Below are positions 9,537 to 20,780 of a DNA stretch of 64,000 bases, piece after piece. Origin of the DNA: Tolumonas osonensis (GTDB taxonomy: Bacteria > Pseudomonadota > Gammaproteobacteria > Enterobacterales > Aeromonadaceae); contig NZ_JACHGR010000006.1 of NCBI RefSeq assembly GCF_014202415.1, forward strand, positions 62,001-126,000, read 5' to 3'. The position numbers and the translations under genes were made by a program. The notes below the pieces were generated by a model that ran no database searches, was not told the origin of the DNA, and worked only from the letters and a program-made list of their open reading frames with translations. Numbering within the stretch: the stretch's first letter is position 1; each line of letters begins with the position of its first letter.

Positions 9537-10316
9537 ATGACTTTACCTGATGCCATCTCGGGCATTGCCAATCAATCTATGCCAAAACATGTTGCAATTA
9601 TCATGGATGGTAATGGGCGTTGGGCACAACAGCGGGGTAAAATTCGCGTCGCAGGTCATAAAGCCGGTGTCACCTCCGTTCGTCAGGTTGTCTCTGTTGC
9701 CTCCCGTATGGGTATAAAAGCACTGACCCTGTTTGCTTTTTCCAGCGAAAACTGGCGTCGTCCCGAATCTGAAGTTTCTGCTTTGATGGAACTGTTTATG
9801 ATTATGCTGGGACGCGAAGTTCGTAAATTACATGATGGTAATATACGCCTGCGTATTATCGGGGATATCCGGGGATTCAGTGAGCGCCTGCAAAAGAAAA
9901 TCCATGATGCAGAAGTGCTGACAGCCAATAACGACGGCATGATTCTCAATATTGCGGCCAATTATGGTGGACGGTGGGATATCGTGCATGCTTGTCAGCA
10001 GGTTGCGGCAAAAGTTGCTCAGGGCGATTTATTACCGGAACAAATTAGCGAGTCGTTGCTGTCGCAACACCTTTCCTGTGCGGATATACCAGAAGTTGAT
10101 CTGTTGATCAGAACCGGTGGCGATCACAGGGTCAGCAATTTTTTACTTTGGCAAATTGCTTATGCCGAACTTTTTTTCACTCCCGTGCTGTGGCCGGATT
10201 TTGGTGAAGACCAATTTATGGAAGCAATTGCTTCGTTTGTTTCCCGTGAGCGTCGTTTCGGTTGTACCGGCGATCAAATAAAAGAATGGCTGGTGTCATC
10301 AGTCAAACACTCATAA
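9537..10316 (+). CDS. uppS: Undecaprenyl diphosphate synthase
   Basis: Adds eight isopentenyl units to farnesyl diphosphate in cis, giving the C55 carrier for peptidoglycan and O-antigen. The 259-residue product shows [13 protein letters not shown] with the catalytic Asp, the SSENWRRP motif, and the C-terminal block ending [13 protein letters not shown]. The ATG at 9537 has TGGAGGAA just upstream; earlier in-frame starts lie inside the terminator. One residue is odd: the usual RTGGEHRISNF block reads [11 protein letters not shown], so the Glu is Asp. The gene heads the uppS-cdsA-dxr-rseP-bamA series. Confidence 0.96.
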   Translation: MTLPDAISGIANQSMPKHVAIIMDGNGRWAQQRGKIRVAGHKAGVTSVRQVVSVASRMGIKALTLFAFSSENWRRPESEVSALMELFMIMLGREVRKLHDGNIRLRIIGDIRGFSERLQKKIHDAEVLTANNDGMILNIAANYGGRWDIVHACQQVAAKVAQGDLLPEQISESLLSQHLSCADIPEVDLLIRTGGDHRVSNFLLWQIAYAELFFTPVLWPDFGEDQFMEAIASFVSRERRFGCTGDQIKEWLVSSVKHS

Positions 10317-10332
10317 CAAGGGATATTCTTCG

Positions 10333-11178
10333 TTGAAACAAAGAATTATAACAGCTTCAATTTTAATCCCGCTGGCTATTGGCTGGTTGTTTTATCTTCC
10401 GGTTGAATATTTTTCATTAGTGGCGGCCGTCTTGTTTTTCCTGGCCGGCAGGGAGTGGGGGCGTTTTTCTTCACCGTCATCAGCCACTGCTTTTGGTCTC
10501 AGCTATACCGCTATTTTAGTAGTAACCTACTATTTTTCACCTTTGCAATTGATTCTGGACGGTACGATTCAGCCATTGGTGCGGGGCATCCTGCTGTCAG
10601 CCATCATTTGGTGGATTCTGGCGCTGGTGATGATTATGCGTTATCCCGGCTTCGAATCCTGGTGGCAGCAGCGGAAATGGCTGCAATGGCTGTTCGGGTT
10701 ATGTACCTTGTTGCCGTTTTTCTGGTCGTTGCTGGTGCTGCGCGGTTATCTCTTCCGGGACGATCCCGGCGCAGGTAGCTGGGCGTTGTTATTTGTCATG
10801 TCACTGGTCTGGGTTGCCGATACCGGTGCGTATTTTACCGGCCGTGCTTTCGGTTCCCGCAAGCTATTGCCCGCAGTCAGTCCGAATAAAACTATTGAAG
10901 GGTTAATGGGCGGGGTGGGAGCAGCCACATTGCTGGCCGTTGTGGTTACGGTTAAGGTTCACAGCTCTGCTCAACAAAGTGTTGCTATTATTGTCAGTTC
11001 TGTACTTGCGGTGCTGGCTTCTGTTCTTGGCGATCTGACTGAAAGTTTGTTCAAGCGGGTTGCAGGTATCAAGGATTCAGGCTCGTTGTTGCCTGGACAT
11101 GGCGGTATTTTAGATCGAATTGATAGCCTGACAGCGGCTTTGCCTGTGTTTGTAGTAAGTTATCTGTTATTAAGTTAA
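10333..11178 (+). CDS. cdsA: Phosphatidate cytidylyltransferase
   Basis: Makes CDP-diacylglycerol from phosphatidate and CTP, the branch point to all phospholipids; integral inner-membrane enzyme. The 281-residue protein has many hydrophobic segments and the CDP-DAG synthase signature near the C-terminus ([20 protein letters not shown], about residues 245-264). [16 protein letters not shown] and SPNKTIEG upstream are also conserved. The start is TTG at 10333 with AAGGGA upstream, 16 bases after uppS. Confidence 0.96.
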   Translation: MKQRIITASILIPLAIGWLFYLPVEYFSLVAAVLFFLAGREWGRFSSPSSATAFGLSYTAILVVTYYFSPLQLILDGTIQPLVRGILLSAIIWWILALVMIMRYPGFESWWQQRKWLQWLFGLCTLLPFFWSLLVLRGYLFRDDPGAGSWALLFVMSLVWVADTGAYFTGRAFGSRKLLPAVSPNKTIEGLMGGVGAATLLAVVVTVKVHSSAQQSVAIIVSSVLAVLASVLGDLTESLFKRVAGIKDSGSLLPGHGGILDRIDSLTAALPVFVVSYLLLS

Positions 11179-11188
11179 GGGTTATAGC

Positions 11189-12385
11189 ATGCAGTATCTG
11201 ACCATTCTCGGATCTACAGGTTCGATAGGTCGCAGTACATTGGATATCGTGCGGCGTCATCCCGATCGATTTGTTGTAACGGCGCTGACCGCAAATCAGG
11301 ATGTAACGCAGATGGTATCTGATTGTCTGGAGTTTCGTCCGGCATTTGCGGTTATGGCTGACGATGTTTCAGCCGCTGCATTGCAGCAGGCGCTGCAATC
11401 GTACAAGCTGAATACAGAAGTGCTGGCTGGTGCAGATGCGTTATGCCAGGTCGCATCGCATTCATCTGTCGATATTGTCATGGCAGCAATAGTGGGCGCG
11501 GCTGGGTTATTACCGGCGATGGCGGCCATTAAAACCGGCAAGACAGTTCTGCTGGCCAACAAGGAAGCGCTGGTGATGTCAGGCCGTCTGTTTATGGACG
11601 CAGCTCACCAGAATGATGCCCGGATTCTGCCTGTAGACAGTGAACATAACGCCATTTTTCAGTGCTTGCCCGCAGAGGCGCAGGCAAAGTTGGGTCGCTG
11701 TGATCTCAGTGCCGCCGGCGTGGATAAAATTCTGCTGACCGGATCTGGAGGACCATTCCGCTATACACCGGTGGCAGATCTGATTTCAGTCACACCGGAA
11801 CAGGCAGTGGCCCACCCGAACTGGTCGATGGGACGAAAAATATCGGTCGATTCTGCGACTATGATGAACAAAGGCTTGGAGTTTATTGAAGCAAAATGGC
11901 TGTTTAATGCGTCTGAGGAACAAATTCAGGTCATTATTCACCCGCAGTCCGTGATTCACTCCATGGTTCAGTACCGCGATGGTTCTGTGCTCGCACAAAT
12001 GGGACAACCGGATATGCGGACACCTATCGCGCATGCGATGGGGTTCCCGGAGCGGGTGGTCTCAGGTGTAAATCCCCTGGACTTCTCGCGAGTCGGTGAG
12101 CTTTCATTTTTGCCGGTTGATTTCGAGCGTTATCCTTGTCTTAAACTGGCTATTGATGCCTGCTGGGCCGGTCAGGGCGCGACAACGGCGCTTAATGCGG
12201 CTAATGAAATCGCTGTCGACGCATTTTTAAATACCTCGATTGGTTTTACTCAAATACACCATGTGGTCGCGGATGTACTCTCGGAATTAAACCCGGGTAA
12301 TATTGACGATCTGGAATCTATTCTGGCGATTGATGCTGAAGCAAGACAACTGGCTCATCAGAAAATTGCGGGGTTAAGCGTATGA
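11189..12385 (+). CDS. dxr: 1-deoxy-D-xylulose-5-phosphate reductoisomerase
   Basis: Second step of the MEP isoprenoid pathway: converts DXP to 2-C-methylerythritol 4-phosphate with NADPH. The 398-residue protein begins with the dinucleotide motif [14 protein letters not shown], then [12 protein letters not shown], the metal-site region [13 protein letters not shown], and the flexible-loop region [20 protein letters not shown]. Start ATG with AAGGG upstream. The last bases overlap the rseP start (ATGA), implying coupled translation. Confidence 0.97.
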   Translation: MQYLTILGSTGSIGRSTLDIVRRHPDRFVVTALTANQDVTQMVSDCLEFRPAFAVMADDVSAAALQQALQSYKLNTEVLAGADALCQVASHSSVDIVMAAIVGAAGLLPAMAAIKTGKTVLLANKEALVMSGRLFMDAAHQNDARILPVDSEHNAIFQCLPAEAQAKLGRCDLSAAGVDKILLTGSGGPFRYTPVADLISVTPEQAVAHPNWSMGRKISVDSATMMNKGLEFIEAKWLFNASEEQIQVIIHPQSVIHSMVQYRDGSVLAQMGQPDMRTPIAHAMGFPERVVSGVNPLDFSRVGELSFLPVDFERYPCLKLAIDACWAGQGATTALNAANEIAVDAFLNTSIGFTQIHHVVADVLSELNPGNIDDLESILAIDAEARQLAHQKIAGLSV

Positions 12386-13731
12386 GCGCCGGATTATGGA
12401 ATTTAGCCTCATTCCTGATTGCACTGATTATTCTGATCGCAGTACATGAATGGGGACATTTCTGGGTTGCCCGCCGTTGTGGCGTGAAAGTACTTCGCTT
12501 TTCATTAGGTTTTGGAAAAATTCTCTGGAACCGGAAAGGTAAGGATGGCACGGAATACTCGTTGTCACTGATCCCGCTGGGTGGCTATGTCAAGATGCTT
12601 GATGAACGGATCGAGACTGTTCCGGCTGAGCTTAAATCACAGGCATTCAATAATCAGTCGGTTGCCAAACGTACGGCTATCGTGGCTGCAGGACCGCTAG
12701 CGAATTTTGTCTTTGCGGTGGTGGCTTTCTGGCTGGTGTTTCTGCTTGGTGTTCCGGGTGTTAAACCGGTGATCGGTGAAATTACACCATCGTCCGTTGC
12801 TTATCAGGCCGGATTACGCAGCGGAATGCAGATCCTCAAGGTTAACCAGCAAGCCGTCACTGATTGGGAAGGCGTCAGTTATGGTTTTGTCGGGGCGGCC
12901 GGACAATCAGAAATCAACCTGACCGTAGAATCCGAATCTGGTGTTCAGCAACGGATCATGCTGCCGCTGACTGACTGGAATATCAGCCCGGATGAGCCGT
13001 TGCCATTCCGTAAACTCGGTTTTAGTCCGCTTGCACCGGAAATTTTGCCCGAGTTGGCGCAGTTAACGCCTGGTGGGGCGGGTGAGAAAGCCGGGCTGCA
13101 GGTTGGCGATAAAATTCTTTCTGTAAATCAGATCTCCGTGAACGACTGGCAGCAGTTTGCCAAAACTATCCAGCAATCCCCGGATATTCCATTACAGTTA
13201 CAGGTGTCACGTGATAACCAGACGATATCTGTTACATTAATACCGGAACGCAGAGAAACCAAAGACCGGATTATCGGATTTGCCGGTTTAATGCCCGTTG
13301 TTAAACCATTACCGGAAAAATATCTGACAGAAACCCGTTATGGGCCTGTGGATGCGGTTTCCCATGCGTTGAAGCGTACGGCTGAAGTAACAAAGCTGAC
13401 ACTGGATGTGGTAGGTAAATTACTGACCGGGACTATTTCTGTTGATAATTTGAGCGGCCCCATCTCAATAGCGAAAGGCGCGGGTGATAGTGCAGGGTTT
13501 GGTCTCGTTTATTTCCTGGGTTTCCTGGGACTAATCAGTGTTAACCTTGGTATTATGAATTTATTACCTTTACCGGTGCTTGATGGCGGACATTTGCTGT
13601 TTTTCGGAATCGAGGCACTGCTGGGTCGTCCGGTTCCCGAAAAGGTACAGGATATAGCTTACCGGATCGGTGCGGCCTTATTAATGTGCTTGATGGCTAT
13701 TGCGTTGTTCAATGATTTCACCCGTTTTTAA
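12382..13731 (+). CDS. rseP: RseP site-2 protease (sigma-E pathway)
   Basis: Inner-membrane zinc protease that cuts RseA after DegS to release sigma-E, and removes remnant signal peptides. The HEWGH zinc motif is at residues 22-26 in the first membrane helix, and the second metal-site motif, LDGGH, starts at residue 400. Two PDZ domains lie in the periplasmic part (about 115-190 and 220-300; [12 protein letters not shown] and [12 protein letters not shown]). Length 449, as in E. coli. It overlaps dxr by 4 bases and is followed by bamA after 26 bases, tying envelope stress to outer-membrane assembly. Confidence 0.97.
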   Translation: MSAGLWNLASFLIALIILIAVHEWGHFWVARRCGVKVLRFSLGFGKILWNRKGKDGTEYSLSLIPLGGYVKMLDERIETVPAELKSQAFNNQSVAKRTAIVAAGPLANFVFAVVAFWLVFLLGVPGVKPVIGEITPSSVAYQAGLRSGMQILKVNQQAVTDWEGVSYGFVGAAGQSEINLTVESESGVQQRIMLPLTDWNISPDEPLPFRKLGFSPLAPEILPELAQLTPGGAGEKAGLQVGDKILSVNQISVNDWQQFAKTIQQSPDIPLQLQVSRDNQTISVTLIPERRETKDRIIGFAGLMPVVKPLPEKYLTETRYGPVDAVSHALKRTAEVTKLTLDVVGKLLTGTISVDNLSGPISIAKGAGDSAGFGLVYFLGFLGLISVNLGIMNLLPLPVLDGGHLLFFGIEALLGRPVPEKVQDIAYRIGAALLMCLMAIALFNDFTRF

Positions 13732-13757
13732 CGGATAGACAAGGATCTCAATACAAC

Positions 13758-16181
13758 ATGGCGTTAAAAAAAGTTTTGGCTGCATCGTGCCTGCTGGCAT
13801 GCAGCGTGATTGGACAGGCGCAGGCAGCTGACGCCTTCATCGTAAAAGACATTCGTATTGAAGGTTTACAACGCGTCACGTTGGGGGCCGCATTGTTAAG
13901 TTTACCTGTTCGGGTGGGAGATACACTGGATAGTAATGCCAGTGCGAACGCAGTTAAACGTCTCTACTCCTCTGGCAACTTTGATGATGTCAAATTAGTG
14001 CGGGATGGTGACGCACTGGTTGTGCAGGTAAAAGAACGTCCGACCGTCAGTCAGATTGAATTTGAAGGCAATAAAGACATCAAAGAAGAACAGCTGAAAC
14101 AGACTCTGGAATCCAGTGGCGTCCGTGTCGGTGAGGCATTAGACCGGACCATGCTGCGTAGCCTGGAGAAATCGCTGGAAGATTTCTATTACGGTGTGGG
14201 TAAGTACTCCGCCAAGGTTCAGGCCGTTGTTACACCACTGCCTCGTAACCGCGTCAATCTGAAATTCAAGTTTGTCGAAGGTGTATCAGCCAAGATTCAG
14301 CAAATCAATATTGTCGGCAATACTAAATTCCCGGAAGAAAAACTGATTGCTCAGTTGTCTTTGCGTGACGATGTGCCATGGTGGAATTTCATGGCCGACC
14401 AGAAATACCAGAAACAAAAGCTGGAAGCGGATATTGAAACGCTGCGCTCTTATTATATGAACCGGGGTTATGCCCGTTTCAAAGTGGACTCCACGCAGGT
14501 ATCCATGACACCGGATCGTAAAGGTCTGTATGTCACGATCAATATCCATGAAGGTGAGCAATACACGCTCAATAATGTGGATCTGAAAGGGAATCTTGAG
14601 GGGCATAGTGCGGAGATGCGTAACCTGATTCCTCTGGAAAAAGGCGCAATGTATTCCGCGGCAGATATAACCCATACCGAAGAGGTATTGTCGAAATATC
14701 TGGGCCGGTTTGGGTACGCCTATCCTAAAGTGACTACCTATCCATCAATGAATGATGAAACAAAACAGGTTGATCTGAATATCAATATTGAGCCAGGTCC
14801 GCGTGTTTATGTTCGTCGTATTAACTTTACGGGTAACCAGATCACCAAAGATGAAGTCTTGCGCCGGGAAATGCGTCAGATGGAAGGAACCTGGCTGTCC
14901 GGTGACAAGATCGAAAATTCGAAAGCCCGTCTGGATAAACTTGGTTATTTCGAGAAAGTGGATGTTCAGCCGCATCGTGTTCCTGGCCGCGAAGACCAGG
15001 CAGATCTGGATGTTGATGTTAAAGAACGTTCTGTTGGCTCCATCAATGGCGGTATCGGGTACGGTACAGAAACCGGGATGAGTTTCCAGGCTGGTATTCA
15101 GCAGGATAACTTCTTTGGTTCCGGTAATAAGGGCGCCATTAACTTTGAAACCAATAAATACAGTAAAAATGTTGAGTTAAGTTTTACTGATCCGTATTTC
15201 ACGGTAGATGGCGTAAGCCTGGGTGGTAAGGTCTATTACAACAAATTCACCGCGGGCGATGCCAACCTGGTGGATTACGATAATGAAACCATCGGTGCGC
15301 GACTCTCGCTGGGATACCCGCTGGATGAGTTGAATAGTTTGGAATATGGCCTGGGTTACGAGCATAACAAGTTGTCAAAAACAACCAACTATGCGCAGAT
15401 TAATAAATTCTGGTATATCAATGCAATTGATATGACGGAAGATGGTCATGCCGTTTTTGATGACTACGATGTCTCTTTGACCTGGACACGCAATAACCTG
15501 AACAAAGGGGTATTCCCGACACAGGGTAACCGTCAGCAGGCATCCGGTAAAATCACAATTCCGGGTTCTGATCTGCAGTTCTATAAAATCAGTTTTGAAG
15601 ACGCACATTATTATCCATTTGATCGTGACCATTTCTGGGTGGTTTCCGGACGGTTTAAAACAGCCTACGGCAACGGCTATGGACAAAAGGATGGTAATGA
15701 CCAGGTGTTGCCATTTTTTGAAAACTACTATGCCGGTGGCAGTCAGTGGATGCGTGGTTTCCGTTCTAATGCGGTTGGTCCGAGAGCCCTGCAGCTTGAT
15801 CGCAGTGATATCAGCGGACCGGCTGTATACCCGGAAAGCAAATCAGTTGGTGGTAATGCGCTGGCCGTTGCATCTGTTGAGCTGATTGTACCGACGCCGT
15901 TTGTCAGTGATACCTATCGTGAACAGTTACGAACCACGTTCTTCTACGATGTTGGTACAGTTTGGGATACAACGTTTGATGACAGTCTGTATACCTGTGG
16001 TTATGCTTGCGACCGGTATTACGACTATGCAAGTCCATCCAATATTCGTATGTCGGTGGGGATGTCGTTACAGTGGTTATCTCCGATGGGTCCACTGGTG
16101 TTCTCGTTTGCTAAGCCGATCAAAAAAATGTCGGGTGATCAAACGGAAGTGTTTAACTTTAATATCGGACGCACATTCTGA
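13758..16181 (+). CDS. bamA: Outer-membrane protein assembly factor BamA
   Basis: Central barrel of the BAM complex that inserts beta-barrel proteins into the outer membrane. The 807-residue precursor has a signal peptide cleaved after AQA (about residue 23). Five POTRA domains follow (about 24-420; the first begins [20 protein letters not shown]), then a 16-strand barrel ending in a C-terminal Phe (NFNIGRTF). The loop-6 motif is MRGFRSN rather than the more usual VRGF. It lies between rseP and skp, the conserved order. Confidence 0.97.
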   Translation: MALKKVLAASCLLACSVIGQAQAADAFIVKDIRIEGLQRVTLGAALLSLPVRVGDTLDSNASANAVKRLYSSGNFDDVKLVRDGDALVVQVKERPTVSQIEFEGNKDIKEEQLKQTLESSGVRVGEALDRTMLRSLEKSLEDFYYGVGKYSAKVQAVVTPLPRNRVNLKFKFVEGVSAKIQQINIVGNTKFPEEKLIAQLSLRDDVPWWNFMADQKYQKQKLEADIETLRSYYMNRGYARFKVDSTQVSMTPDRKGLYVTINIHEGEQYTLNNVDLKGNLEGHSAEMRNLIPLEKGAMYSAADITHTEEVLSKYLGRFGYAYPKVTTYPSMNDETKQVDLNINIEPGPRVYVRRINFTGNQITKDEVLRREMRQMEGTWLSGDKIENSKARLDKLGYFEKVDVQPHRVPGREDQADLDVDVKERSVGSINGGIGYGTETGMSFQAGIQQDNFFGSGNKGAINFETNKYSKNVELSFTDPYFTVDGVSLGGKVYYNKFTAGDANLVDYDNETIGARLSLGYPLDELNSLEYGLGYEHNKLSKTTNYAQINKFWYINAIDMTEDGHAVFDDYDVSLTWTRNNLNKGVFPTQGNRQQASGKITIPGSDLQFYKISFEDAHYYPFDRDHFWVVSGRFKTAYGNGYGQKDGNDQVLPFFENYYAGGSQWMRGFRSNAVGPRALQLDRSDISGPAVYPESKSVGGNALAVASVELIVPTPFVSDTYREQLRTTFFYDVGTVWDTTFDDSLYTCGYACDRYYDYASPSNIRMSVGMSLQWLSPMGPLVFSFAKPIKKMSGDQTEVFNFNIGRTF

Positions 16182-16206
16182 TAGCGTCAAAAAAGGAGTT
16201 ATATAA

Positions 16207-16719
16207 GTGAAAACCATGATGCGCGCGGCTACTTTATCTGTTGCACTGTTGTCTTTGGGTGTATCTGTTTCTGCTCATGCGGTGGACATTGCCACTGTTG
16301 ATCTGGCAAAAGTGATGAGTGAAATTCCGCAATCCAAAGCAATTAAAAGCAAATTGAATACAGAATTTGATTCTCGTATTCGTGAGATGCAACGCATGGA
16401 AACCGAAGGTCAGACTCTGGCTGACAAGCTCAAAAAAGACGAATCCTTCATGAGTGCAGCTGAGCGGACTAAATCACAACGCCGTCTGTCTGAGCTTCAG
16501 GCAGAGTTCAATGTGAAGGCGCAGGCTCTGCAGGAAGATCAACGCCGTCGCTATGGCGAAGAACAGAAAAAAGTCATTGAAAAAATCAAGACTGCCGTTG
16601 ATAGCATTGCCAAATCAGAAGGTTATGAAATGGTGCTGAATCGTCAGGCAGTGTTGTATACCGAAGATAAATACGATATTTCGAAAGAAGTGATTCAACA
16701 AGTTAGTAAAGGCAACTAA
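16207..16719 (+). CDS. skp: Periplasmic chaperone Skp/OmpH
   Basis: Trimeric jellyfish-shaped chaperone that carries unfolded outer-membrane proteins to BamA. The 170-residue precursor has a signal peptide ending SAHA, then a small body domain and a charged coiled-coil tentacle region (about 45-135, rich in K, E, R, Q). The start is taken as GTG at 16207 with AAAGGAG upstream; an ATG three codons later is possible. It follows bamA by 25 bases. Confidence 0.95.
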   Translation: MKTMMRAATLSVALLSLGVSVSAHAVDIATVDLAKVMSEIPQSKAIKSKLNTEFDSRIREMQRMETEGQTLADKLKKDESFMSAAERTKSQRRLSELQAEFNVKAQALQEDQRRRYGEEQKKVIEKIKTAVDSIAKSEGYEMVLNRQAVLYTEDKYDISKEVIQQVSKGN

Positions 16720-16722
16720 GTA

Positions 16723-17751
16723 ATGACCATCACCCTGGGACAACTTGCTCAGCAGTTAAATGCTGAGTTGCACGGCGATGCCAGTGTGGTTATCGGGCGC
16801 ATAGCAAACCTGGAAACAGCACAGGCTGGGGAAATCAGTTTTTTATCTGATAGTAAATATCAACAATATCTGGCCACTACTCAGGCCAGCGCTGTTCTGC
16901 TCAAGGCTGCCGATTTGGCGGCCTGCCAGACAAATGCGCTGGTAGTAAAGGATCCGTACATCGGATTTGCCCGGGTAGCTCAGTTGCTTGATACCACTCC
17001 GGCGCCGGCAGTCAATATCCACCCGTCGGCAGTTATTGCAGATGACGTAGTTATGGGGCAGGGTGTTGCAGTTGGTGCGAACGCAGTAATTGAATCCGGT
17101 GTTGTTCTGGGTGATGGTGCAATGATTGGTGCCGGTTGTTTTATTGGTAAAAACAGCAAATTAGGTGCCAGAACTAAATTATGGGCTAATGTAACGATCT
17201 ATCATAATGTCCAGATCGGTGATGACTGTCTGGTTCAGTCCAGTACAGTGATTGGCGCTGATGGTTTTGGTTATGCCAATGCACGCGGTGAATGGATAAA
17301 AATCCCGCAATTAGGTGGGGTTGTGATCGGTAACCGGGTCGAAATCGGTGCTAATACCTGTATTGATCGTGGTGCAATCGATGACACCCGCATTGCGGAT
17401 AATGTCATTATTGATAACCTTTGCCAGATTGCACATAACGTTGAAATTGGCTATGGCACAGCTATTGCCGGTGCGACTACATTTGCGGGTAGTACCAAGA
17501 TAGGCAAATATTGTATTATAGGCGGAGCTTCCGTCTTTAATGGTCATATTGAAGTTTGTGATCAGGTTACGATCACGGGTATGGCTATGGTCATGCGTTC
17601 CATTTCGGAGCCGGGAATATACTCTTCCGGCATACCGGCACAAACCAATAAAGAATGGCGAAAAACCGCAGCGCGTACCTTACATATCGATGATATGTAT
17701 AAGCGTCTGTCTAATATTGAGAAATTGCTCGATAAGCAAGAAGAAAAGTAA
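16723..17751 (+). CDS. lpxD: UDP-3-O-(3-hydroxyacyl)glucosamine N-acyltransferase
   Basis: Third step of lipid A synthesis, adding the N-linked hydroxyacyl chain from acyl-ACP. The 342-residue protein has an N-terminal uridine-binding domain (about 1-100), a left-handed beta-helix of hexapeptide repeats (about 100-310), and a C-terminal helix. The catalytic His is in [10 protein letters not shown]. It starts 3 bases after skp ends and leads into fabZ after 12 bases. Confidence 0.97.
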   Translation: MTITLGQLAQQLNAELHGDASVVIGRIANLETAQAGEISFLSDSKYQQYLATTQASAVLLKAADLAACQTNALVVKDPYIGFARVAQLLDTTPAPAVNIHPSAVIADDVVMGQGVAVGANAVIESGVVLGDGAMIGAGCFIGKNSKLGARTKLWANVTIYHNVQIGDDCLVQSSTVIGADGFGYANARGEWIKIPQLGGVVIGNRVEIGANTCIDRGAIDDTRIADNVIIDNLCQIAHNVEIGYGTAIAGATTFAGSTKIGKYCIIGGASVFNGHIEVCDQVTITGMAMVMRSISEPGIYSSGIPAQTNKEWRKTAARTLHIDDMYKRLSNIEKLLDKQEEK

Positions 17752-17763
17752 AAGGATCCTGGT

Positions 17764-18219
17764 TTGAATAACGAACTCAATCAGCTTGATATTCAAGAGA
17801 TTTTACAGCTGCTGCCTCACCGTTATCCCTTTTTGTTGGTAGATCGTGTCGTTCATTATGAAATGTCAGAAGAACGTAAAGTGCTGCGCGCAATCAAGAA
17901 TGTCTCTTTCAATGAGCCTTTCTTCCAGGGACATTTTCCGGAAAGACCAGTGTTCCCAGGCGTTCTGATTCTGGAAGCGATGGCGCAGGCTACCGGTATT
18001 CTGGCGTTCCGTATGGTTGGTAAGCCGAACCCGGGTGAATTGTACTATTTCGCTTCTATTGATAATGCGCGTTTTAAACGCCCTGTCGTACCGGGAGATC
18101 AACTGGTACTGGATGTCGAATATTTGAAAGAACGTCGTGGTATCGCTAAATTTACGGGTGTCGCTACTGTCGATGGTGAACTCGTTTGTTCTGCAGAACT
18201 CATGTGCGCAAAACGTTGA
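17764..18219 (+). CDS. fabZ: 3-hydroxyacyl-ACP dehydratase FabZ
   Basis: Dehydrates 3-hydroxyacyl-ACP in fatty acid synthesis, competing with LpxA/LpxD for hydroxyacyl-ACP. The 151-residue hot-dog-fold protein has the catalytic pair His57 and Glu71 in [20 protein letters not shown]. The start is TTG at 17764 with AAAGGA upstream; the following [14 protein letters not shown] is the family start. It lies between lpxD and lpxA as usual. Confidence 0.97.
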   Translation: MNNELNQLDIQEILQLLPHRYPFLLVDRVVHYEMSEERKVLRAIKNVSFNEPFFQGHFPERPVFPGVLILEAMAQATGILAFRMVGKPNPGELYYFASIDNARFKRPVVPGDQLVLDVEYLKERRGIAKFTGVATVDGELVCSAELMCAKR

Positions 18220-18229
18220 GAGAATGCCT

Positions 18230-19021
18230 GTGATCGATCCTAGCGCTAAAATTCATCCTTCTGCGATTGTTCATCCGAATGCAGTGATTGGTGCCAATGT
18301 GGAAATTGGTGCTTTTACCTGTATCGAAGATGAAGTGGAAATCGGGGAAGGTACATGGGTTAGTTCTCATGTAGTGGTTAAAGGGCCAACCAAAATTGGC
18401 CGGAATAATAAAATTTTCCAGTTCGCATCTATCGGTGAAGATTGCCAGGACAAGAAATACGCCGGCGAGCGTACTTTCCTGGAAATTGGTGATGCAAACG
18501 TGATCCGTGAGCACTGTACTTTCCACCGTGGTACGGTACAGGATCAGAGCCTGACCAAGGTCGGCAGCCGTAACCTGTTTATGGTGAATGTGCATGTTGC
18601 GCACGATTGTATGATTGGTGATGACTGTATTTTCGCTAATAACGCCACGCTGGCGGGTCATGTGCACATCGGAGACTGGGTAATCTTTGGCGGCTTGGCT
18701 GCTATTCATCAGTTTGGCCGGGTGGGTTCACACGCCTTCATCGCTGGCATGGCTGCGCTGAATAAGGATGTGCCGCCATATGTGATGGCTGCAGGTCACT
18801 ATGCAACACCTTTTGGTATTAACAGCGAAGGTCTGCGCCGTCGTGGTTTCACACCAGAAGCGATTTCAGCGGTGAAACGGGCTTATAAAGAACTTTATCG
18901 TAGCGGTAAAACGATTGATGAAGTGATGCCTGTGCTGGAAACAATGGCTCAGGATGAACCGGCCGTTGCACTGTTTGTTGATTTCCTGAAAAAGAATGAG
19001 CGTGGCATCATTCGTCCCTGA
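18230..19021 (+). CDS. lpxA: UDP-N-acetylglucosamine acyltransferase
   Basis: First step of lipid A synthesis: transfers a 3-hydroxyacyl chain from ACP to UDP-GlcNAc. Hexapeptide left-handed beta-helix ([20 protein letters not shown]) with the catalytic His in [11 protein letters not shown] and a helical C-terminal region. I chose GTG at 18230 (263 aa, [14 protein letters not shown]): it matches the family start and sits 7 bases after GAGAG at 18218-18222. An ATG at 18224 is in frame but only one base from that site. Confidence 0.95.
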   Translation: MIDPSAKIHPSAIVHPNAVIGANVEIGAFTCIEDEVEIGEGTWVSSHVVVKGPTKIGRNNKIFQFASIGEDCQDKKYAGERTFLEIGDANVIREHCTFHRGTVQDQSLTKVGSRNLFMVNVHVAHDCMIGDDCIFANNATLAGHVHIGDWVIFGGLAAIHQFGRVGSHAFIAGMAALNKDVPPYVMAAGHYATPFGINSEGLRRRGFTPEAISAVKRAYKELYRSGKTIDEVMPVLETMAQDEPAVALFVDFLKKNERGIIRP

Positions 19022-20177
19022 TTTATCCGCCGCCCGGCGGCCGCTGCGTATAGGAATTATTGCCGGAGAAGTCTCCGGCGATATTCTTGCTGCGGGTCTG
19101 ATGAGTCATCTCAGACAACTTCATCCTGATTGTGAGTTTGTAGGTATTGCCGGTCCGCGAATGCAGGAACTGGGGATAGAGACGTTGTTTGAAATGGAAG
19201 AACTTTCCGTCATGGGACTGGTTGAAGTTCTTGGCCGTTTACCTCGTCTGCTGCATGTGCGTCGTCAGGTGATCCGTTACTTCAAGGAAAACCCGCCCGA
19301 TATCTTTATCGGTGTGGATGCGCCCGATTTTAATATTGGTGTCGAGCTTCAGCTCAAACAAGCAGGTATCAAGACGATCCATTATGTTAGCCCGTCGGTC
19401 TGGGCGTGGCGGCAGAGCCGGATTCATAAAATCAAAAGAGCAACCAACATGGTGCTGGCTTTTTTGCCATTCGAAAAAGCGTTTTATGATCAACATAATG
19501 CACCGTGCCGGTTTGTCGGTCATACCATGGCGGACGCAATCCCGCTGCAATCGCCCAAAGCACCGGCCCGTGAGCTGTTGCAACTGAAAAATGCTGCGCC
19601 TGTTGTTGCTGTCTTACCCGGTAGCCGTGGTGCGGAAGTTGAAATGCTGACGCCGTCTTTTTTACAGGCATGCCAGTTATTACAGCAGAAATATCCTGAT
19701 TTACAGTTTGTGGTGCCTCTGGTTAATCCGCGCCGCAGAGCACAGTTTGAGCTGATTAAACAGCAGGTTGCGCCTGAACTATCCATGACGCTGGTTGATG
19801 GGCAGGCCCGGGCTGTGATGACATCAGCGGATGTTATCCTGCTGGCTTCCGGGACTGCAACGCTGGAGGCGATGCTGGTAAAACGGCCTATGGTTGTCGC
19901 TTATAAAGTGAAGCCATTTACATTCTGGCTAGGCCAGAAGCTGGTTAAAATCCGCACTTTTTCATTACCCAATCTGCTTGCCGGGCGTACTCTGGTTCCG
20001 GAACTTATCCAGGATGAGTGTGTACCGGAAAAACTGGCTGCTGCAGTTGGCACTTATCTGCAGCAGGATAATCAGGCATTGCTTGATGAATTTACCCGCC
20101 TGCATCAGTTGATCCGCTGTGATGCAGATAAACAGGCTGCACAGGCTGTTATTGACGTATTACAGGGCCATATATGA
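18996..20177 (+). CDS. lpxB: Lipid-A-disaccharide synthase
   Basis: Joins UDP-2,3-diacylglucosamine and lipid X into the lipid A disaccharide; peripheral inner-membrane GT-B glycosyltransferase (family GT19). The 393-residue protein shows [17 protein letters not shown] at the N-terminus, [27 protein letters not shown] and [13 protein letters not shown]. The ATG at 18996 lies within the end of lpxA (26-base overlap) and its last bases overlap rnhB (ATGA). Translational coupling across lpxA-lpxB-rnhB is likely. Confidence 0.96.
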   Translation: MSVASFVPDLSAARRPLRIGIIAGEVSGDILAAGLMSHLRQLHPDCEFVGIAGPRMQELGIETLFEMEELSVMGLVEVLGRLPRLLHVRRQVIRYFKENPPDIFIGVDAPDFNIGVELQLKQAGIKTIHYVSPSVWAWRQSRIHKIKRATNMVLAFLPFEKAFYDQHNAPCRFVGHTMADAIPLQSPKAPARELLQLKNAAPVVAVLPGSRGAEVEMLTPSFLQACQLLQQKYPDLQFVVPLVNPRRRAQFELIKQQVAPELSMTLVDGQARAVMTSADVILLASGTATLEAMLVKRPMVVAYKVKPFTFWLGQKLVKIRTFSLPNLLAGRTLVPELIQDECVPEKLAAAVGTYLQQDNQALLDEFTRLHQLIRCDADKQAAQAVIDVLQGHI

Positions 20178-20767
20178 GTTCGTTTATCTATCCGCCATAC
20201 CAGTTAATCGCCGGTGTGGATGAGGTTGGTCGTGGCCCGCTGGTGGGCGATGTTGTTACCGCTGCAGTCATTCTGGATCCGGCGCGCCCAATCACTGGTC
20301 TGAATGATTCCAAAAAACTCTCGGAGAAAAAGCGCGAAGCGCTGTTTGATGTTATCCGCGAAAATGCACTGGCTTATGCTATTGGTCGTTGTTCACCTGC
20401 CGAAATTGATCAATTCAATATATTGCAGGCGACCATGAAAGCGATGCAGCGTGCTGTGGCCGGGTTAACCATTCAGCCCGAATTCGTGCTGGTTGACGGT
20501 AACCGCTGTCCTGTATTGGCAATGCCATCTCAAGCGGTCGTGAAAGGGGATAGTCTGGTCGCTGAAATCAGTGCGGCATCAATACTGGCTAAAGTAACCC
20601 GCGATCGTGAAATGGCGGAACTGGATCTGCAATACCCGCAGTATGGTTTTGCGCAGCATAAAGGCTACCCGACGGCGCAACATCTGGCTGCGTTAGCGGA
20701 ACATGGTGCACTGGCTGTACACCGCCGCAGTTTCAAGCCAGTGAAACTGGCTCTGGGTCTCGACTAA
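20174..20767 (+). CDS. rnhB: Ribonuclease HII
   Basis: Cuts RNA in RNA-DNA hybrids and starts removal of misincorporated ribonucleotides. The 197-residue protein has the [12 protein letters not shown] motif with Asp16 and Glu17, plus [12 protein letters not shown], and the later catalytic Asp in VLVDGN. It overlaps lpxB by 4 bases and precedes dnaE by 13 bases, a conserved pairing. Confidence 0.96.
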   Translation: MSSFIYPPYQLIAGVDEVGRGPLVGDVVTAAVILDPARPITGLNDSKKLSEKKREALFDVIRENALAYAIGRCSPAEIDQFNILQATMKAMQRAVAGLTIQPEFVLVDGNRCPVLAMPSQAVVKGDSLVAEISAASILAKVTRDREMAELDLQYPQYGFAQHKGYPTAQHLAALAEHGALAVHRRSFKPVKLALGLD

Positions 20768-20780
20768 AACAGGATACATC

